This document shows positions 1-14,100 of a stretch of 64,000 bases of DNA, in pieces. The notes beneath the pieces were generated by a model. That model had not been told where the DNA came from. It saw only the letters and a list, made by a program, of their open reading frames with translations, and did no database searches. Position 1 is the stretch's first letter; each line of letters begins with the position of its first letter. Location of the stretch: contig NC_031791.1 of assembly GCF_001522545.3 (NCBI RefSeq), positions 3,619,895 to 3,683,894 of the forward strand, given 5' to 3'. This DNA is from Parus major. Taxonomy: Eukaryota > Chordata > Aves > Passeriformes > Paridae. A program made the position numbers and the translations under genes.

Positions 1-2078
1 CCAATTCACAAGCTCTCTCAGTTTGCTAATCGATTTCTCAGTGAAGGTGCCCTCAATTTCATAACTTCACAGCTCCCATATTGCTTGGGGAGAGCGGCAC
101 TGGCTGCTGGGGTAATATTTCTCTTCCAACAAGTCACTGCAATATGAGCAAAAGGGGAGAAAAAAAAAATCCTTCATGCTCTTTCTTTTGAAGGCTCCTC
201 CTATGGCTCTTCTCTCATCATTTATGGCAGTGTAGAACTACAAAGGGGTGTTGCAAATGCAAATAACATCTAGGGTTGTGTGTTATGTTTTAGACTCCAG
301 CATATGCAGTGCAATTACTGAAGAACTCAGGTCTGAGCACATTCCCTCCTCCCCTGGGCACAGGGATCCAGCACTGCCTCAGCTCCAAGGTAGAAACCCC
401 ATGGCACGTGTGCAGGCCTGTGGAGTGGCACAATTAATGGGAACTGATATCACCCTGTGCATTATGTAATTCCTACATGCTCGCAGAGCATGGGATGGAA
501 ATGTTGCCTGAAAAAACCCTCTCAACAGCAGATGGCTGACAGTCCCCTCCTGGCTCCATCGTTCTGCATTACACCATGGCCTTTGAGGTATGGTGGGTAC
601 CATGGACTGGACCCAGACAATTCCACAGCCTTGGAAATTATTAATGGGAAAAAATGTCATGTGGTGGATGGGAAATTTGTTAGGAGGGGTGGCTGATTTG
701 CAAGGGAAGCTGCTGCAGCATCTGTCTGTGGCTTATGTTCTGCTTCCACCCTGCTAACCCTTGCTGAGGGGTACAAGACCTTTGATGCCAGCCCCTCTTC
801 TGCCATAGACCCCTTTCTCTGTTCCCCTCTGGGCACCTTGGTCCCGTACCTTTTATGATACAAACCCACACTACATCAAGTCACGCCCTTTTGGGAAGGG
901 AAAAACATCACAAGGGTTCCCACTTCTCCAGACTGGGGACTCCCCAGCTGGCTCTTCTCCATTGCACCTTTACATTCCCTGAAAATACAGAACACAAAAG
1001 GGCCAGGAAATTCCCCATGGCAAAACCATAACTCGGGCCCAGTTTGGGGCAGGTTGGCCAAGGGCTGATTTGTTTTGTTGCTTCCCGGTGCCATGCCATG
1101 AGCCTGTGCTGTGGAGCCATGCAGAAACCAATGCCACCAGATCAATGGACCAGACCATAAAAACTCATCAGGATCCAACACCTGCTGTCAGATCCCAGAG
1201 TGAACAGGAGAATGAAATGCAGCACGACACTTGGGAGCAGAGCTGGGTAACAGCACCAGTCCAAACTTCAGCAGTGTGTGGTCAGGAGGGGGACACACAA
1301 GGCACACTCCAGCATGTGGGGATAGACAAAGAACAGGGACCTGGCCTGGCAGAGGAAGCAGAAGAGCTCAGCCAGGATGAGCAGCAGCTTCCTGGGCAGG
1401 AGGAGCAGCCAGGGGGAGGAGGACAGGGCAGGGCTGGGCAACTGAAGTGGAGGAGCTCAGCCAGGACCAGCAGCTGTGGCTCACACTGGCCTGTGCCAGC
1501 CTCGCTGGCCACCACATGGGGGCTGGCAGCCTGCTCAGGGGCAGTGGCATCGGGGATGCTGCAGTTCACCTCTGTGCAGGGACACGGGCACTGGGTGCCC
1601 CATGAGCCTGCCCATGTGCAGGGCTGTGGACCTGATTTTCCCTGTACCTGAGAGAATTACAGGCTGTCAGTGGCTGATCTGTTCCCAAGGGAAAGTTTCT
1701 TGAGAGATCTCACACTCAAGGACAAAATTTGTAAATCATCTTGCTTTCTCAAAACAGTTTTGTATAACTGTAGATAGCATGTTTTTCTCTTATCCCACCA
1801 ATGGGACAAGAGGTAGTGTTCCTTTAACCAACCATGTTAACCCTGTAGCATAAAACCCTATCAGAACTGACAAGTTCAGAAAATAAAAACCCCTTTTCCT
1901 AACAACTCTTTCTAGTGCATGCTATGAACCCACACTTCTACATTGTGTCCAACAGCAACACAGGGCCTCTTCCAGCAGGCCTGCACTGGGGTGCTGTGAG
2001 CTGTCAGAGATATTGGATATCCCTGGGATATCCCTGGGATTCGTGGGGAAGGACAATGACAGGCTGGCAGTTTCCTAC
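1..2078 (-). other. GRIK3: GRIK3 intron 9, partial
   Basis: Left-edge part of the intron after exon 9. No downstream exon of the ligand-binding domain is visible here. It holds an imperfect 27-base duplication (1361 and 1450), a short GGATATCCCT duplication near 2015-2040 just inside the donor, and an AT-rich stretch at 1700-1915 that looks somewhat like an LTR end. The 193-codon open frame at 1070-1651 is GC-rich, has no recognisable domain and is treated as chance. Confidence 0.85.
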
Positions 2079-2192
2079 CAGCACGGTGGTGACAATCAGA
2101 GATCTGTTGCTCAGCGAGTCCGTGACGTTGGGCCCTCGTCCTTTGGAGATTTCTGTGATGTTCAAACCATCAGAGGGGCTCCATGCTCCAAC
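2079..2192 (-). CDS. GRIK3: GRIK3 exon 9
   Basis: 114 bases, 38 codons, phase 0. The acceptor is CCTTTCAG before GTTGGAGC; the donor is GTGCTG|GTAGGA. It reads [20 protein letters not shown] and then [18 protein letters not shown]. It is the linker from the amino-terminal domain to the ligand-binding domain, with three sequons (NIT, NVT, NRS). The third codon is GCA (Ala); mammalian GRIK3 is remembered as Val (VGVWSP). The next exon, expected to begin EEPFVMF, lies beyond the left edge. Confidence 0.96.
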
Positions 2193-5100
2193 CTGAAAGG
2201 AAGCAAAGTAACACAGTGAACCCCCCATCTCAAATTCCTCAATCCCTACCTGCATTCCTTAATGCCTTCCTTGCATTCCTCACTTGCTCCCAGCATCCTA
2301 CTGGCCTGGAAAATGGGAATTTCCTTCTCTTGTCTGCAGCAAACAGCAGCAAAACTGGAATTACCATGCACTAACTCTTCATCTGCAGGTCACTCCATGG
2401 CACAGTCCCACCGTCCCTGTGATGCTGCACTGGATGAAGACCATGGGGACTGGGATTTAGGGACTGAATGATTGAAAAATTTGCAAAGGCACCACATAGA
2501 GCAACAATCAAACCATGCTAAAGAGTCAAATCTGGGCAAGGATAAAGCACAATAAAAATAAATAACCACAAATCTGAGCCTGTTTTATTCCTTTTCCATT
2601 TCCCCACCAATTTGCTTTGGTGGGGAGGATTAAAAATGGCTCAACCAGCTCTGCAGATCCTTGATAGGGACCATTCCTGCTCTCTGTGCTGTGGGAAATC
2701 AGCTGGAGGTTTCTAACACAGCTCTTGGGAGGGCCCTGGGCCCCCTTTTGGGAAATCCTTGCAGTGGGAGGATCTCAGTCCAGTCTGCAAACCTGAAGGA
2801 GGGGGTGGCAGAGGCACATCAGCTCTATTTCAGGTACTCTGTTTTCTCAAGCTGTCAAATTTAATAAATTATTAGACTTTAATGAAGTCTATTGTTCAAG
2901 AAATGGCAAAGCATGTCTCTATTTAAGAAAGTCATCTGGGCGAGGCTAAGCCTGTTAACCTGATCTCCACAGTGCAGGGGAGGCTTTGGGACTAACTTTG
3001 AAGGCAAGAGTGGCTAAAGGACTGTGACACTGAGATAAAATGTCAGGAAAGCTGGAGGAAAATGGGAGTACTGCTAGCAAATGGAGCAGGGTCGCCAAGG
3101 AGCCAGCTTGACAGTGAGAAAAAAACAAACCCCACCTGGAAATGGGAACAGAACGATCCATCTGTAGGGTCAAACTGCAAGGTGGGACTCAGAGAGAAGC
3201 CAAAGGCAGCCAGCTCAATCCACCAGGGAGCCAGCAGCTTCCCATCTTTTATTTATTGCTGTTTTTAAGATTCTTCAGTCTCTTCAGCAGTCCAAGGGGA
3301 GAACTTGGTTTTACTGCATCCCCAAAAAGAGACTTTGTAATGAGCAATGCTGCCTGGCAAAAAAATTGTCATAAATTCTAGAAGAGTTTCCATGAACTTT
3401 GTGAAAGGTTTTAAATATTTCAGGTAAAACCGAAGCGATCGCCCATCTCTGCCTTGGATCACACAACAGCTGTAATGTCAAAAATTATTATTATTGCGGA
3501 TGGGGAAAAAGCAAGTCCGAGAGGCCCCAGTTTGCTGCACTGCAGCTCCAATCAAATTGGAGCCTTGCTACGTTTTCTTTAAGAAAATTAAATGCATGGC
3601 ACTTAAGACTGAATTAATCAGTTTAAAATATTAAAAAAGGAATAAAAAGGAAAAAGTGCTTTAAGAGAACTGTGTGAGTCAGATAGTCAAACTATATGTA
3701 ATTAGAATTTGGTAATACTCCTGTAATCCCTGGAACATCCAGGAGGTATGAGGATCAGGGGTTCAATCCTAAAGCTCAACAAACAAGCTGTGATACATAA
3801 TGCACAATCCAGCTGGGATTTGTTTGTAGTTTGGCATTTTGTTACTTCAGATTAACTATTGACAGAATTCCGGCTTCAACAGAGATTTGACATCGATACG
3901 TTAAAACCCCTCTGGAGCTGACATGAAGCTTTAAGAAGAATAATGGTGGGAACTGTGAAATCTCTGAATTATTGGAGACAAAAGTTGATGGGGTGTACAG
4001 GGGACGCGCCGAGGTTCGGCAGCTTCCAGTGGGCTTGATGTGACAGAGAGCTGCGATAACTGCAGCTGGTGCCAGCTCTGCTCAGCACACCTGAGGGGTG
4101 TTGGTTTGACAGGTGATGCTGTGGCTGTGCTTAAACATTTGGATTCGTGTGCTATCAAAGGCTGGCGCATTTTCTATTACCTGCCCAACGCAGCTCTCCA
4201 GGAGTGCATCGGCACTGCTGGACTTCAAAAAGACGTGTTGTTATTTTTTGGGTTAGGCTCTGTAAACAAAATATTTTGTAAAAAAAGTAAGGCTACACAG
4301 GTCAGCTGCTGCTCAGTTCTTGAGAGGCACCAGCACCTTCCCCAGCTCCGTCTTGCCTCCTTTCTGGACTGCAGCGAGACTGGAGGTCCCTGGGTTGATT
4401 TGACATGTTTTCTTTATTCCGTACTTGACACTGAAACCTCCCCAGCAGGAGAGGGCTGTGCTGACCTTGAGCTGTGTTACCTGAGGCACCGAGCTGCTGC
4501 TGCGGTGGGGAAGTGTGGCAGCCATTCATTTCAAACAAACAAAAACAGGAAGAACAGACGGTGAGGAAGGGGGATGGGGCACGGGCTGGCAGATCCCGGG
4601 AACCTCACGGTGCAGGATCCATCCCCTCCAAACGGAGCATTGATCCACAGCTGCCTCCGGCCCTGGGGCTGCCTCCCTCTGCCAAGTGATTAGTTCCCTG
4701 GACGAGTTTCCCATGCTCTGGGGCCATGCACTGGGAATTGAAATCCCTCCCTGCTGGCAGCTGGGTGTCCCAGGGGCTCTGAACCTGTCACCCTGCCCAG
4801 AGGGACAGAGCCAGCACTGTGCCTGGCTGCCACGGTCACCTGGTACCTGTCGTAAAGCAGACTCTGCTCTAGAAAGGGCCTTGCTGTCCTGCCAAATTCC
4901 TCCTGTACAGGTGATAGACACCTGTAGCAGAGCAGGGACACAGAGCTGCTCACAGAGTAGTCAGGATCGTGGAATTTTTTGGAAATCACAGCTCCCTGTG
5001 CTCCAGCCACTTGCTGCTCTGTCATCAACTGATCTCACCTTTAAACTTGCATTCTAAGGGTTTTAAGGCTGCATGTATTGCCTTTTTATTTTAAGTTTGG

Positions 5101-8100
5101 GTTTTTTAAGTAATTGAAGAGAAGGAAATTAAGTCCCCAGGCATACCTGGGATCAGATTTGCACATCAGCATGGTGTTAATGTGCCCAGAGGAGATCTGC
5201 ACTAATTTGGAGGACCCAAAGCTGCAGCTTTCATGCCCTTGACCCTCATGACACTCCCAGCCAGGCAGGCAAGGCCACACTTTGCTTTTTTCCTTATTGT
5301 TCCTTAGATAATAAACAAAATACCCAGTGCATCCTCCTGCAAATTCCAGGCTGTAATAAACTGGGGCTGTTCCTAGCCTTGGGCAATTTCATAGTGGGAA
5401 ATGACTCCAGATGGTGATCTCAGAGCTTCGCTCTCCTCAGAGAAGAACTGAGGGTTTGTGAGCCAGGCCAGCACGAGTGAGTGGGGCAGGCATCATTCCT
5501 GTCTGCTTAGGGCACGGAGGGGTTAATGGATACTCAGAAAGTTTCTTTTGCCTCCACTATCCCAGGAAAGTGCTGTGAGCACTTCTGCAATCTGTAATCC
5601 CACGCACTGGCTTCAGGGTGAGTGAGTCATGGTTGAGCATGGAAAAGGATCTGAGAAATCCCACAAAGTGAATATCCTTTTATATAAACCCCAGAAAACT
5701 GGAGTCAATACAACACCAACCACTTCTCTGTTGCTGAGCACCAGTGTTATCCTCAGCCACATGCAGATAAAACAAACCCTGCCTACCTTTTCAAGACCAT
5801 CTTCTTTGAGACTGATGATATCCAAATCAAAATCCGTCCGTAAACCACTGGTTTTATTAAAGACAATGCGTCCTGTTAATCCTTCCCACTGGGCCTGTGC
5901 AAGGGAGAAAAAGTAGCAGGGCTGTTACTTAGTATTATAAATAATCTTTTGCCCTCCACTGTATGTTCTTTTAATTAGTCCTTATGCTGGTTCTTTCTCC
6001 CTAAAGAGCCTGATTAATTAATAATCCCTCCGTCACTGCTCAGACTGCAGACGGAGCCGGAGATTTCTTTAACTCTCTTGCAATCCTTGCTACAATATCT
6101 GTTCGCACCTTTTGTGTTCACCAGCTGTTGCAGGACGTGATGACTCAGTAGAAAACGACCTGCATTTATCATGGCATCCTTGTGTGCTGCGTTTATCCTT
6201 GTAGTGCTGATAAACGCCGGCTGCAGGGAGCCGGCTCTGGGACAGCTCTGGTCACAAGGAATCCCTTTGTGCACGAACTTCCTGGTGCTTCCAAGCTTAA
6301 ATGGAAGATTAAATGTCGGAAATGCTTCCCTCTGTCCTTCCAGAGGGAAAGTGGAGCAGAAGAGGCCAAGAATATGTTCATGCAAGCAAGATCTGAGGTT
6401 TGGGAACAGGCACAGGAGTCTGGGGGCACTGGGTGCTGCTGGAGCCCTGCTTCAGTTTCTGGCAGCATAAGGATGGGGCAGGTGCTCACTGAGAGTAGGG
6501 ACATCCCGTTCCCAGAGATTTTTCAGTGCTTGGCTGAGTGAGGTCCTGAACAGCCTGGTCTGACTGCAACCAGGAGCTTGGGCTAGAGGTGCCTCAATTC
6601 AATTCCACAAAAAAAGCCCCTGTAATTCAATTTCTCTCCCACTGCTCACTTTGCAGCACCCCTAGAATGAATCTCTCTGATTTAGGAGGTGACAGATGCT
6701 CCAGTGCCAGGTGCTCTGTGCCAGCAGAGCAGGAGCTGGGGGACAGCGAGGTGTCTGGTGCCTGGGACAGGGCTGGATGTGCTGTGGCACTGTCTTGAGG
6801 AGGATGCTCCAGCAGGAATGCCAGGCTGCTGCCACAGTTTGCTGCTCAGCAATCACATCCCAGCACTGGGGAGCTGAGCCTTGGGCTCTCTCTCCTGAGC
6901 AGCTCCGTGCAGGCTGCTCACAGGGAAATGTGTTTCCTTTATGGGTGGGGGAGCTTGAAATATTCCAGTGTGATCAAGGTGGCATAATGGATTCTCGGGG
7001 GGAATAACTGCCATTTCTCCCAGTAAATATGCTCCTCTGCCTCTCCCTCATTAATTCCTGAGGAGCAGTGACAGCCTGCTTCCAGCCTCACCACCCTGGA
7101 GTCCTGGGGAGGCTGGTGTTTGCTCATTTGGGCATGCAGGTGGTTTGCCTGTGGGACGCGCAGCCTGCGGAGCCCCCTGGGAGCCAGGGAAAACACAGAA
7201 TGTTTGATGTGCCCAGCCAGAGCAAACACAGCTGCGTGCTGAGCCCTGCAGCTCCCGCGGGCTGTGATGCTGATGCCTTTTTGGGCTACCTAAAAACAGG
7301 CCAGACAGAATTCAGGGAATAAAAAGCAGTTATGTGTTGAGGGGCCTTTGGGTACATTTCAGGCAGATGAAGACCCCCAGGGCCTGCACCTAAAATGGAC
7401 AACAGGTCACGGGTTTTCATAAACTTTTATAAGTTTGGTCCATTTGCATATTGAGGGTTAATCTTCCAATTACAGCTTTCAGAAGTCTTCAGAAGAATGA
7501 CAGAAACCCTTTACCCCAAGTTTGTTCCTCCCCAGCTCCCTTTTGTTTCCATCTCTCAGGGCCTGAGGCAGTGAGGTGTCCTTGATTGCCAGGCCTGGAG
7601 AGGAATTGCTGTGTCTGACCAAATGGGAAAGCAGCAGCTCACACTGTGTGTTACCTTAGTGTGTAACTTGGAGTTACACACTAAAGAATTGCAGGGTTAC
7701 AAACAGATGAAGAATATAAAATCCCAAGGCATCAGTGGGAACACCAAGGGGCTGCACAGCTCCCTGTCTGGGGGCACAGCACATCCCTTGGTGCTGCTCT
7801 GAGTTTACAGGAGTTTGGAGAGAGCAATTCCTCTATTCTAGTTGCAGCACAGAGAAGCTGATCCCTCCACTGGGCTAACATAGTGCTGCCAGAGCAAAAC
7901 AACAGGCAGAGGAGCTGGGGTGTGAGGCACAGGGTAATGTGCAGAAGGAGCCAAGCAAACAAATTATTTACACTCTGTTTTGGCAATCAGCTGGAGCGGT
8001 GCTCTGCAGAAGGGAACAAAGCATGAGGAAGGAGAGAGAGGCAGAGAGGGGAGAGATTACATCCTCGAAGCAGAGAGAAAAGTTCATTCTCTGTCTGCAG

Positions 8101-11100
8101 TGGAAATCACTGTCCCGCTCTCCTCCTGTGGATCCACGTGCTTCATGCAGCTCGGGCATTGCCAGGTGCCACAGCCTCATCTCATGGATGGATCTGCTGG
8201 GGTCAGCAGGTGACACAGCAGCACTGACCATAGTAACAATTAACAACGTGCTCTACACCTCTGCTTGAAAACTTTTGGGGATTTTATAACCAACGTTAAA
8301 CATGGCTCTTCCATGACTTGCTATAGGAAGAGCCACAGGGACTTGGGGCAAGTAAGAGGTTTGTCACAAAGATAAAGAGTGCAGTGTCTCCCTGCAGCTG
8401 TGCTTCACTTTTTCCTTGGGAATGGCTCCTTTTTGCAGACAGTAAAACCCTAGGGTGGGTGCAGGGCTGGGGGCTGGGGGCTCTTTGGGAGGGCTGGTCC
8501 CTGTGCCGTGCTCCCTTGGAGCACCCACTGCTCCTGACACTCCGCTCTGAGCCAGCTTGGGGCTCTAAGCCAACAGCTCCAGGGGCTGAACAGAGAAGTG
8601 GTAATGCCTGAAATCAGAGAGGGGGAGAAGCTGCCCCCTCATTCCCTGGCCCCCACCTGCTGAACCGCCCCTTGGCCAACATCATTCCCTGGCACTCAGT
8701 CAGGGACAACCCCAGCTCAGCCCTTGGTTGAGGCACCGAGTGTTCTTTGTGGACCCCAAAAACTGCTTCAATAGGAGAGAAATGGCTGTTGCTCAGGTAT
8801 GGAATGACCTTGGGTGGAGTGGTCCAGCTTTTGGAGAGGCCAGAGCCAGTCTTAGGGACACATGGGAGGTTTCAGCTCCTCATGGATGTTCTGGCTTGGC
8901 TGCACAGGTGTTATTTTGAAGGCAAAGGTGGGATTTTCCCTTTCTGTGTGCACTCCCAGCCTGGTGTGTGTCTGTGCTTCTCTCCAGTTGTACCTGCCTG
9001 TACAAGGGGATGACTTCTAACCCTGGACCTGCAAAGCCTCCACCCCTTGCCCCCAGGAACCTGCTCCTCCTGGGGAATGTTTATGGTCAACATAACCTCT
9101 TTAATTTACCTCTTTAATGAAGTTCATGAAGCGGCCGCCGAACCTCCAGGCCTTGTGGCGGTGGCACTGCAGGGAGTTCACAGTCATCTGCGGCGCACGC
9201 TGGTAGCACACGGACACCACGTGCACTGCGTCGTACAACAGGGCAGCGTCTGTCTAAAGGGAAGGGGGACAGTGTTGGTGGCCCTGGGGAGTTGTAGGAA
9301 ATGGTGGAACCCACCCTGAGCTCCCCCCGCCAGCCTCAGGGTTTGTCTGTCCACGTTCCCTGCTGAGCGAGCGTTCCTTGGCTCTTTCTGAAAGCTCAGG
9401 GTTCTGTGTGAAATCAGTCATTCTGGGAGTGTCATTTGTCTGTGAGTGACTACTCGGGTTGTTTCTTGCACATTTCCTGCTGTGGTGTCAAAGAGGGAGG
9501 CAACGACTTCTAAATGTAGAAGGTAGTAACAGAGTTCTCTTATTGAGAATGTTTTGTCTGAGTGTAAAGAAAAAAAACTATACGAGAACATATTTCCCAC
9601 ACTATTTTATACATGGGAAAATAAGTAACAGAAATGTTTGTGGGCCCACAGTTTTCCAAAAACTACACAAGCTGTCACCAAAATCAGGACCTCATGGCTT
9701 GGTAACATATTCTAGCATTTCAGTGATCTGAACTAGGGAGAACTTTTTTCCCCATATAATGAGATGATTTTAGATTCAATTTGAGATGCCCCATCTCACA
9801 TCCAAACACTGATCAAGAGAATTGGATTTATTTTTCACTCTGATGTGGTAAGACCTCCTAGTGAAAATACATTATTTGCTGGCTTGACAGAGCCACAAAA
9901 CAGATGTGAGTGTAGCAGCAGTGTAATAAACCACAATAAAACAAAATAATACAGCAAATAACTGAGCAAACATCTAACAGGACGTAGCCATGGAGAAAAT
10001 CCTCCAGCCTTGGCAGCCATCCCTGTGACCTTCCCTTGCCTCAGCAACCAAGCATGAAGAACAGGAGCCCTACCTGCATCCGTGGGCGGGTATGGACCAC
10101 AGCAGTGACAGGTTTGTGAGTTTGGGGCTGGAGGAAAGGGGGGCAAGGATATGTCTATGCAATTTCATGGTGAATTACAGACTGCAATGCCCAGCTGAGT
10201 CTAGGGCCCCACTGGATAGAGACCTGGCAAACAGGAATCAAAGGCAGGATCCCTCTGAGAAAGCAAAGAGGGACTGGGAGGAGAGGCAGCTCTGGGGACA
10301 GAGCTCAGCTGTGGGCAGACTGGGGACAGGCAAGAGCCTGCAAGAGAGTGGGAGTTTCTCCCCTGACAACAAACACAACAGGAGGGATCCAAGGAGCCTT
10401 TTCAAGGTGAAAGTCTGGGAGGCTTTGCCATTTTGCAGGCTGGTTCTGGCAGATCTAAAGGGAGAGGGAAGGAGGGAGCCAGTCAGCAATTCCGGGGGTC
10501 GGAGACAGCCTTGCAGGGAAGACAGATGGGCGAGCAGGTGCTGTACCTTCCGAGCAGTAACTCAGCAGAGCAGAGCTGCCATCAGACCCTAAAAGGAGTC
10601 ATCAAAGCTGCAGCATTGCCCATCTCTGGGCATTCCTTTGGCGGTCTCCCCCTGCCTCAATCTTGGCAAAGTGCCTGGCCCAGCCCAGCCGTGTGCTCCC
10701 AGCCATGGGAGCCAGTGTCCCACTGCTCTTGGGGCAGCTGGAGCCCTTTGGGACACATCCTGGTACCAGCCTTGTCTGCTGGCAAATCTGCTGGCAGCTG
10801 GGCCCGAGCAGGAGCATCACCACAGCAACGGGGCGTGGGCTTCACCCCAGACTTTGAGGGAGAGCTGTTAAAGAATGCAAGCAGAATCAGAGCAGATACC
10901 TGGGATGAGTTTTTACTCCTGTTGTGGTACAAGAAGCAGCAAAAGTAACATTTAGGCCTCAATGACTGCTCCTGCCTTCCTCACCATCCTGTCCTGCTTC
11001 CCAGACCCCTGTGTCCTGTTTAAACTGCCCATACCATCATCACACCATCAAGGAGCCCCAGCTCTGCCTTGGGTGCTGACTGCAGCCGCTCCATGGACCA

Positions 11101-14100
11101 CTTCTCAATGATGGAGGACACGTGTGGGTTCTCCACGTTGAGGATCCGGAAGCCGGTCAGGTTCACCCCAGAGTAGCGGTATGGTTCTAGGTCTAATGCA
11201 TAAAGATCCTTAAAAGAGAGAAACTGGTTTAAACATTTTGCTTAGCTTTGTTTTGTTTGAGTTTTCTGCATTGGTTCATGTCTGTGTTTGGAGTGAGACA
11301 GCAGAGTCCACAGAAGGTGGGAGGGAGTACTTATCCCTCAGGAATTGAGAGGATTGTGCTGTCTGCTGCCGTCAGTCGCTGCTTGCAGAGGTCTGTAGGT
11401 GTTGGTGGAATTTGGGTGCCGTATGTGCAGGTTCCCCCACACGCAGCAGAAGGGAGCTCCTACCAAAGAGCCAAAGAACTTGCTCTCAGCATGAAACAGG
11501 CGAGTAGATTGTGGGGAGAAAAACAGAATCACCGCCTGTGACCCTGAAAAAAGAGACTTGCAACCCAGGAGGGGGGACAAGGCAGAGTTTCTGTATCTGA
11601 AGCTCCCATGGGCCTTTCCACTGAGGATTTGCTGGCAGTGCTGGGCCCCACAGGGCACTGCGGATGACAGAGTCACTCTGAATGCAAAACACCAATTTGC
11701 AGATTATCAAAGAGAAACTAAGACACATTTCTAGACATTCGGACCAGCCTACACAGTCTGCAGATGAATGAGGGTGCCCTTTATACGATGTGGAAAGCAG
11801 TGCTCAGCTCTGCTGGCCGCCAGCCTGCAAGCATCACTTAGCAGGCAGCGAGGGGCACTGGGGGCACTGCTGTGTGCAGCTCTTGGCTCTCCATGTGCCT
11901 GAATATCAGCTTCATGATATGAGTTTGGGGCTAGACAGGATGTCAGGAGCATGCAGCAGCTGCTCTGCTCCCTGAAGCCAAGCAGCTCACCTGAGGGATG
12001 GGTGAGGGAGCGGGGTGAGATGGCAGCCAGGGGTGCCCTGGTTAATGGGAACCATTTGTTGGGTGAGACATATCTCATCAGCCTTTATCCTGAACGATTT
12101 GCGCCAGTGTTTCGTGGCAGTATAAATGTGGGGAGGAGGAAAGGCAACACCACAAGTCTTCTATAATGGAGTGTGGGGGTGAACATGCAACATTTAGTCC
12201 TCTCACAAGGGCTTACCAGAAAGAGGTTCAATATGGGATGAGATGCTGTGGCTGGGGCTGTGCTGGGGCTGTTCTGTGCTGTGTGATGGGGCTGTGCTGG
12301 TGGGACACAGCTACACTCAGCTACAGCATCCATCTGCCTACAGGGGGCTGGCAAAGCCTCACACGTGGTGCCCTAAGCAAAGCAGAACAGCAGCAGCACT
12401 TCCCAGCAACTGAGACATCATTCTCTGTGGGGGATTGAGGGTTCTTATGGCTGTTTTGCTTTAATAAGCTTTGGGGGTTTGATCTTTTCAGCCCTGGCCC
12501 AGCCTCTGCACCCCCAGGGCTCACTGCTGATGGATGCGGTGTTCAAATCTGCAGGTGCAGCAGGGACCAAATCATTAATCACCCTAAAATGGCAGTCAGG
12601 ACTTGGGTTTTTGGGTTGTTTTTTAACCCTGAAAAACTGCAAGTGCAAACCTGCACGTTGTGTTAAAGGGCACTGTGAAAACCAGGCCACACCAGACTTT
12701 TAAGCTACTTAAGGAAGCTGAGGGCAAATACAGTGGTTTGACCTCAGACAGGTGCTCATGTCCCTGGCTGGAGTGGGGGACAGAAGTTCTGTGCCTGACC
12801 TGCTGGAATGGGACTGCTTTTTCAAGATTCATTTTTAATCAGACACTTCAGTTTGTATTCCAGAAATTGTTGTGAGGAAATAATTTTTGGTTGCAAAAGC
12901 CGATGATTTCCCCCTCAGAATGTGACCGGGTGTGACAAATCAGATCCCCTAGGCTCCAGAACCCATGGTCTCTGTTGCCCTTCTGTCAAACTACCAGCTC
13001 TCACATCCCACAGGTATTTTGGGTGTTGTCCCTGCCCTGCTGCTCCCCACTGACCCTTCCTTTCACCAGGTTCCTATAGAAACCAACCTCCCATCAGGCC
13101 CCCTCCTTGGTTCCAGTTTAAATCTCAGCTGCAGCCTGATTTATCACCTCCTAGAATCAGAGGATAATTCAGAACACCAGCTGAGTGTCAGGACGCAGGG
13201 AGGTGTGGATGGGAATCATCAGATCAGTTTCTTCTGGATTTTCTGCTCCTGCACAGCCACAAATTGAAACATCTGGTTCTATTTTCCACCTCATCTACAT
13301 TCCTTTTCACTCATTATTTTCTGTACTGCAGATTAATTCTCCCCTCCATCCTCAATTTTATTCTCAGTGTTCTCGTGATGCTCTCCCGCTTCCTCAGTTC
13401 ACCCAGCTTGGGCTCCTCAGTGGTAGCAGCAATGCTGAGGACTGATCCTCAGTGCATCCCACATCCTCAGTGGGAAACTGGAAAGGTCCAGGAAGGGCAT
13501 CCCTGTCTTCTGCTGCCCGTGGGTGAGGTGTGTCCACAGCTATGCCCTGGGATCTGGCAGGGTTTGGCCATGTCTGCAGAGCCCCGTTTTACAGACTGCT
13601 GAGACACCCCCACAGGAATGGAGCTCTGGGGTTCTCCTTGCAGGGGCTTTGGATGTAAAATATGCATGTGACAGAGAAGAGCAGCACTCATCAGAGATCC
13701 TCCTCCTGCTTCTCCTCCTCCTCCTGCAGTGGAAAAGGCTGATGGGGCTCTTCATGCTGGAGTCAGTGAACTGTAGTCATGCTGCTGAGCAAAATGTTGA
13801 AGCATTTCATGCCAAGTGTTGATACACTGTGCTCAGTATTGACTGGGGACCTTTTAGAAACATTCAGTATAACATAATAGACTAATTCATTAGCACCCCA
13901 TGGGTCTCGTACTGGGGAAGCTGAAGCACAGGCATTGCAAGCTAGGAAAACATTGCCTTAAGGAATGACAGATTAAAATATCTTTCCCATGATATAACTG
14001 TTATTTCAGGAAAATGGCATTAATTGTGATTGCTTATCTATTAATTTATTATAATTCCTCTTTTCCCACCTCCAGGCTGTACCTACACATGAAATGTACT

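Noticed and set aside
1070..1651. 193-codon plus-strand open frame
   Set aside because: Lies in GC-rich intron with local duplication; no recognisable protein features.
4040..4564. 174-codon plus-strand open frame in intron 8
   Set aside because: No similarity recognised, no coding pattern, antisense within an intron.
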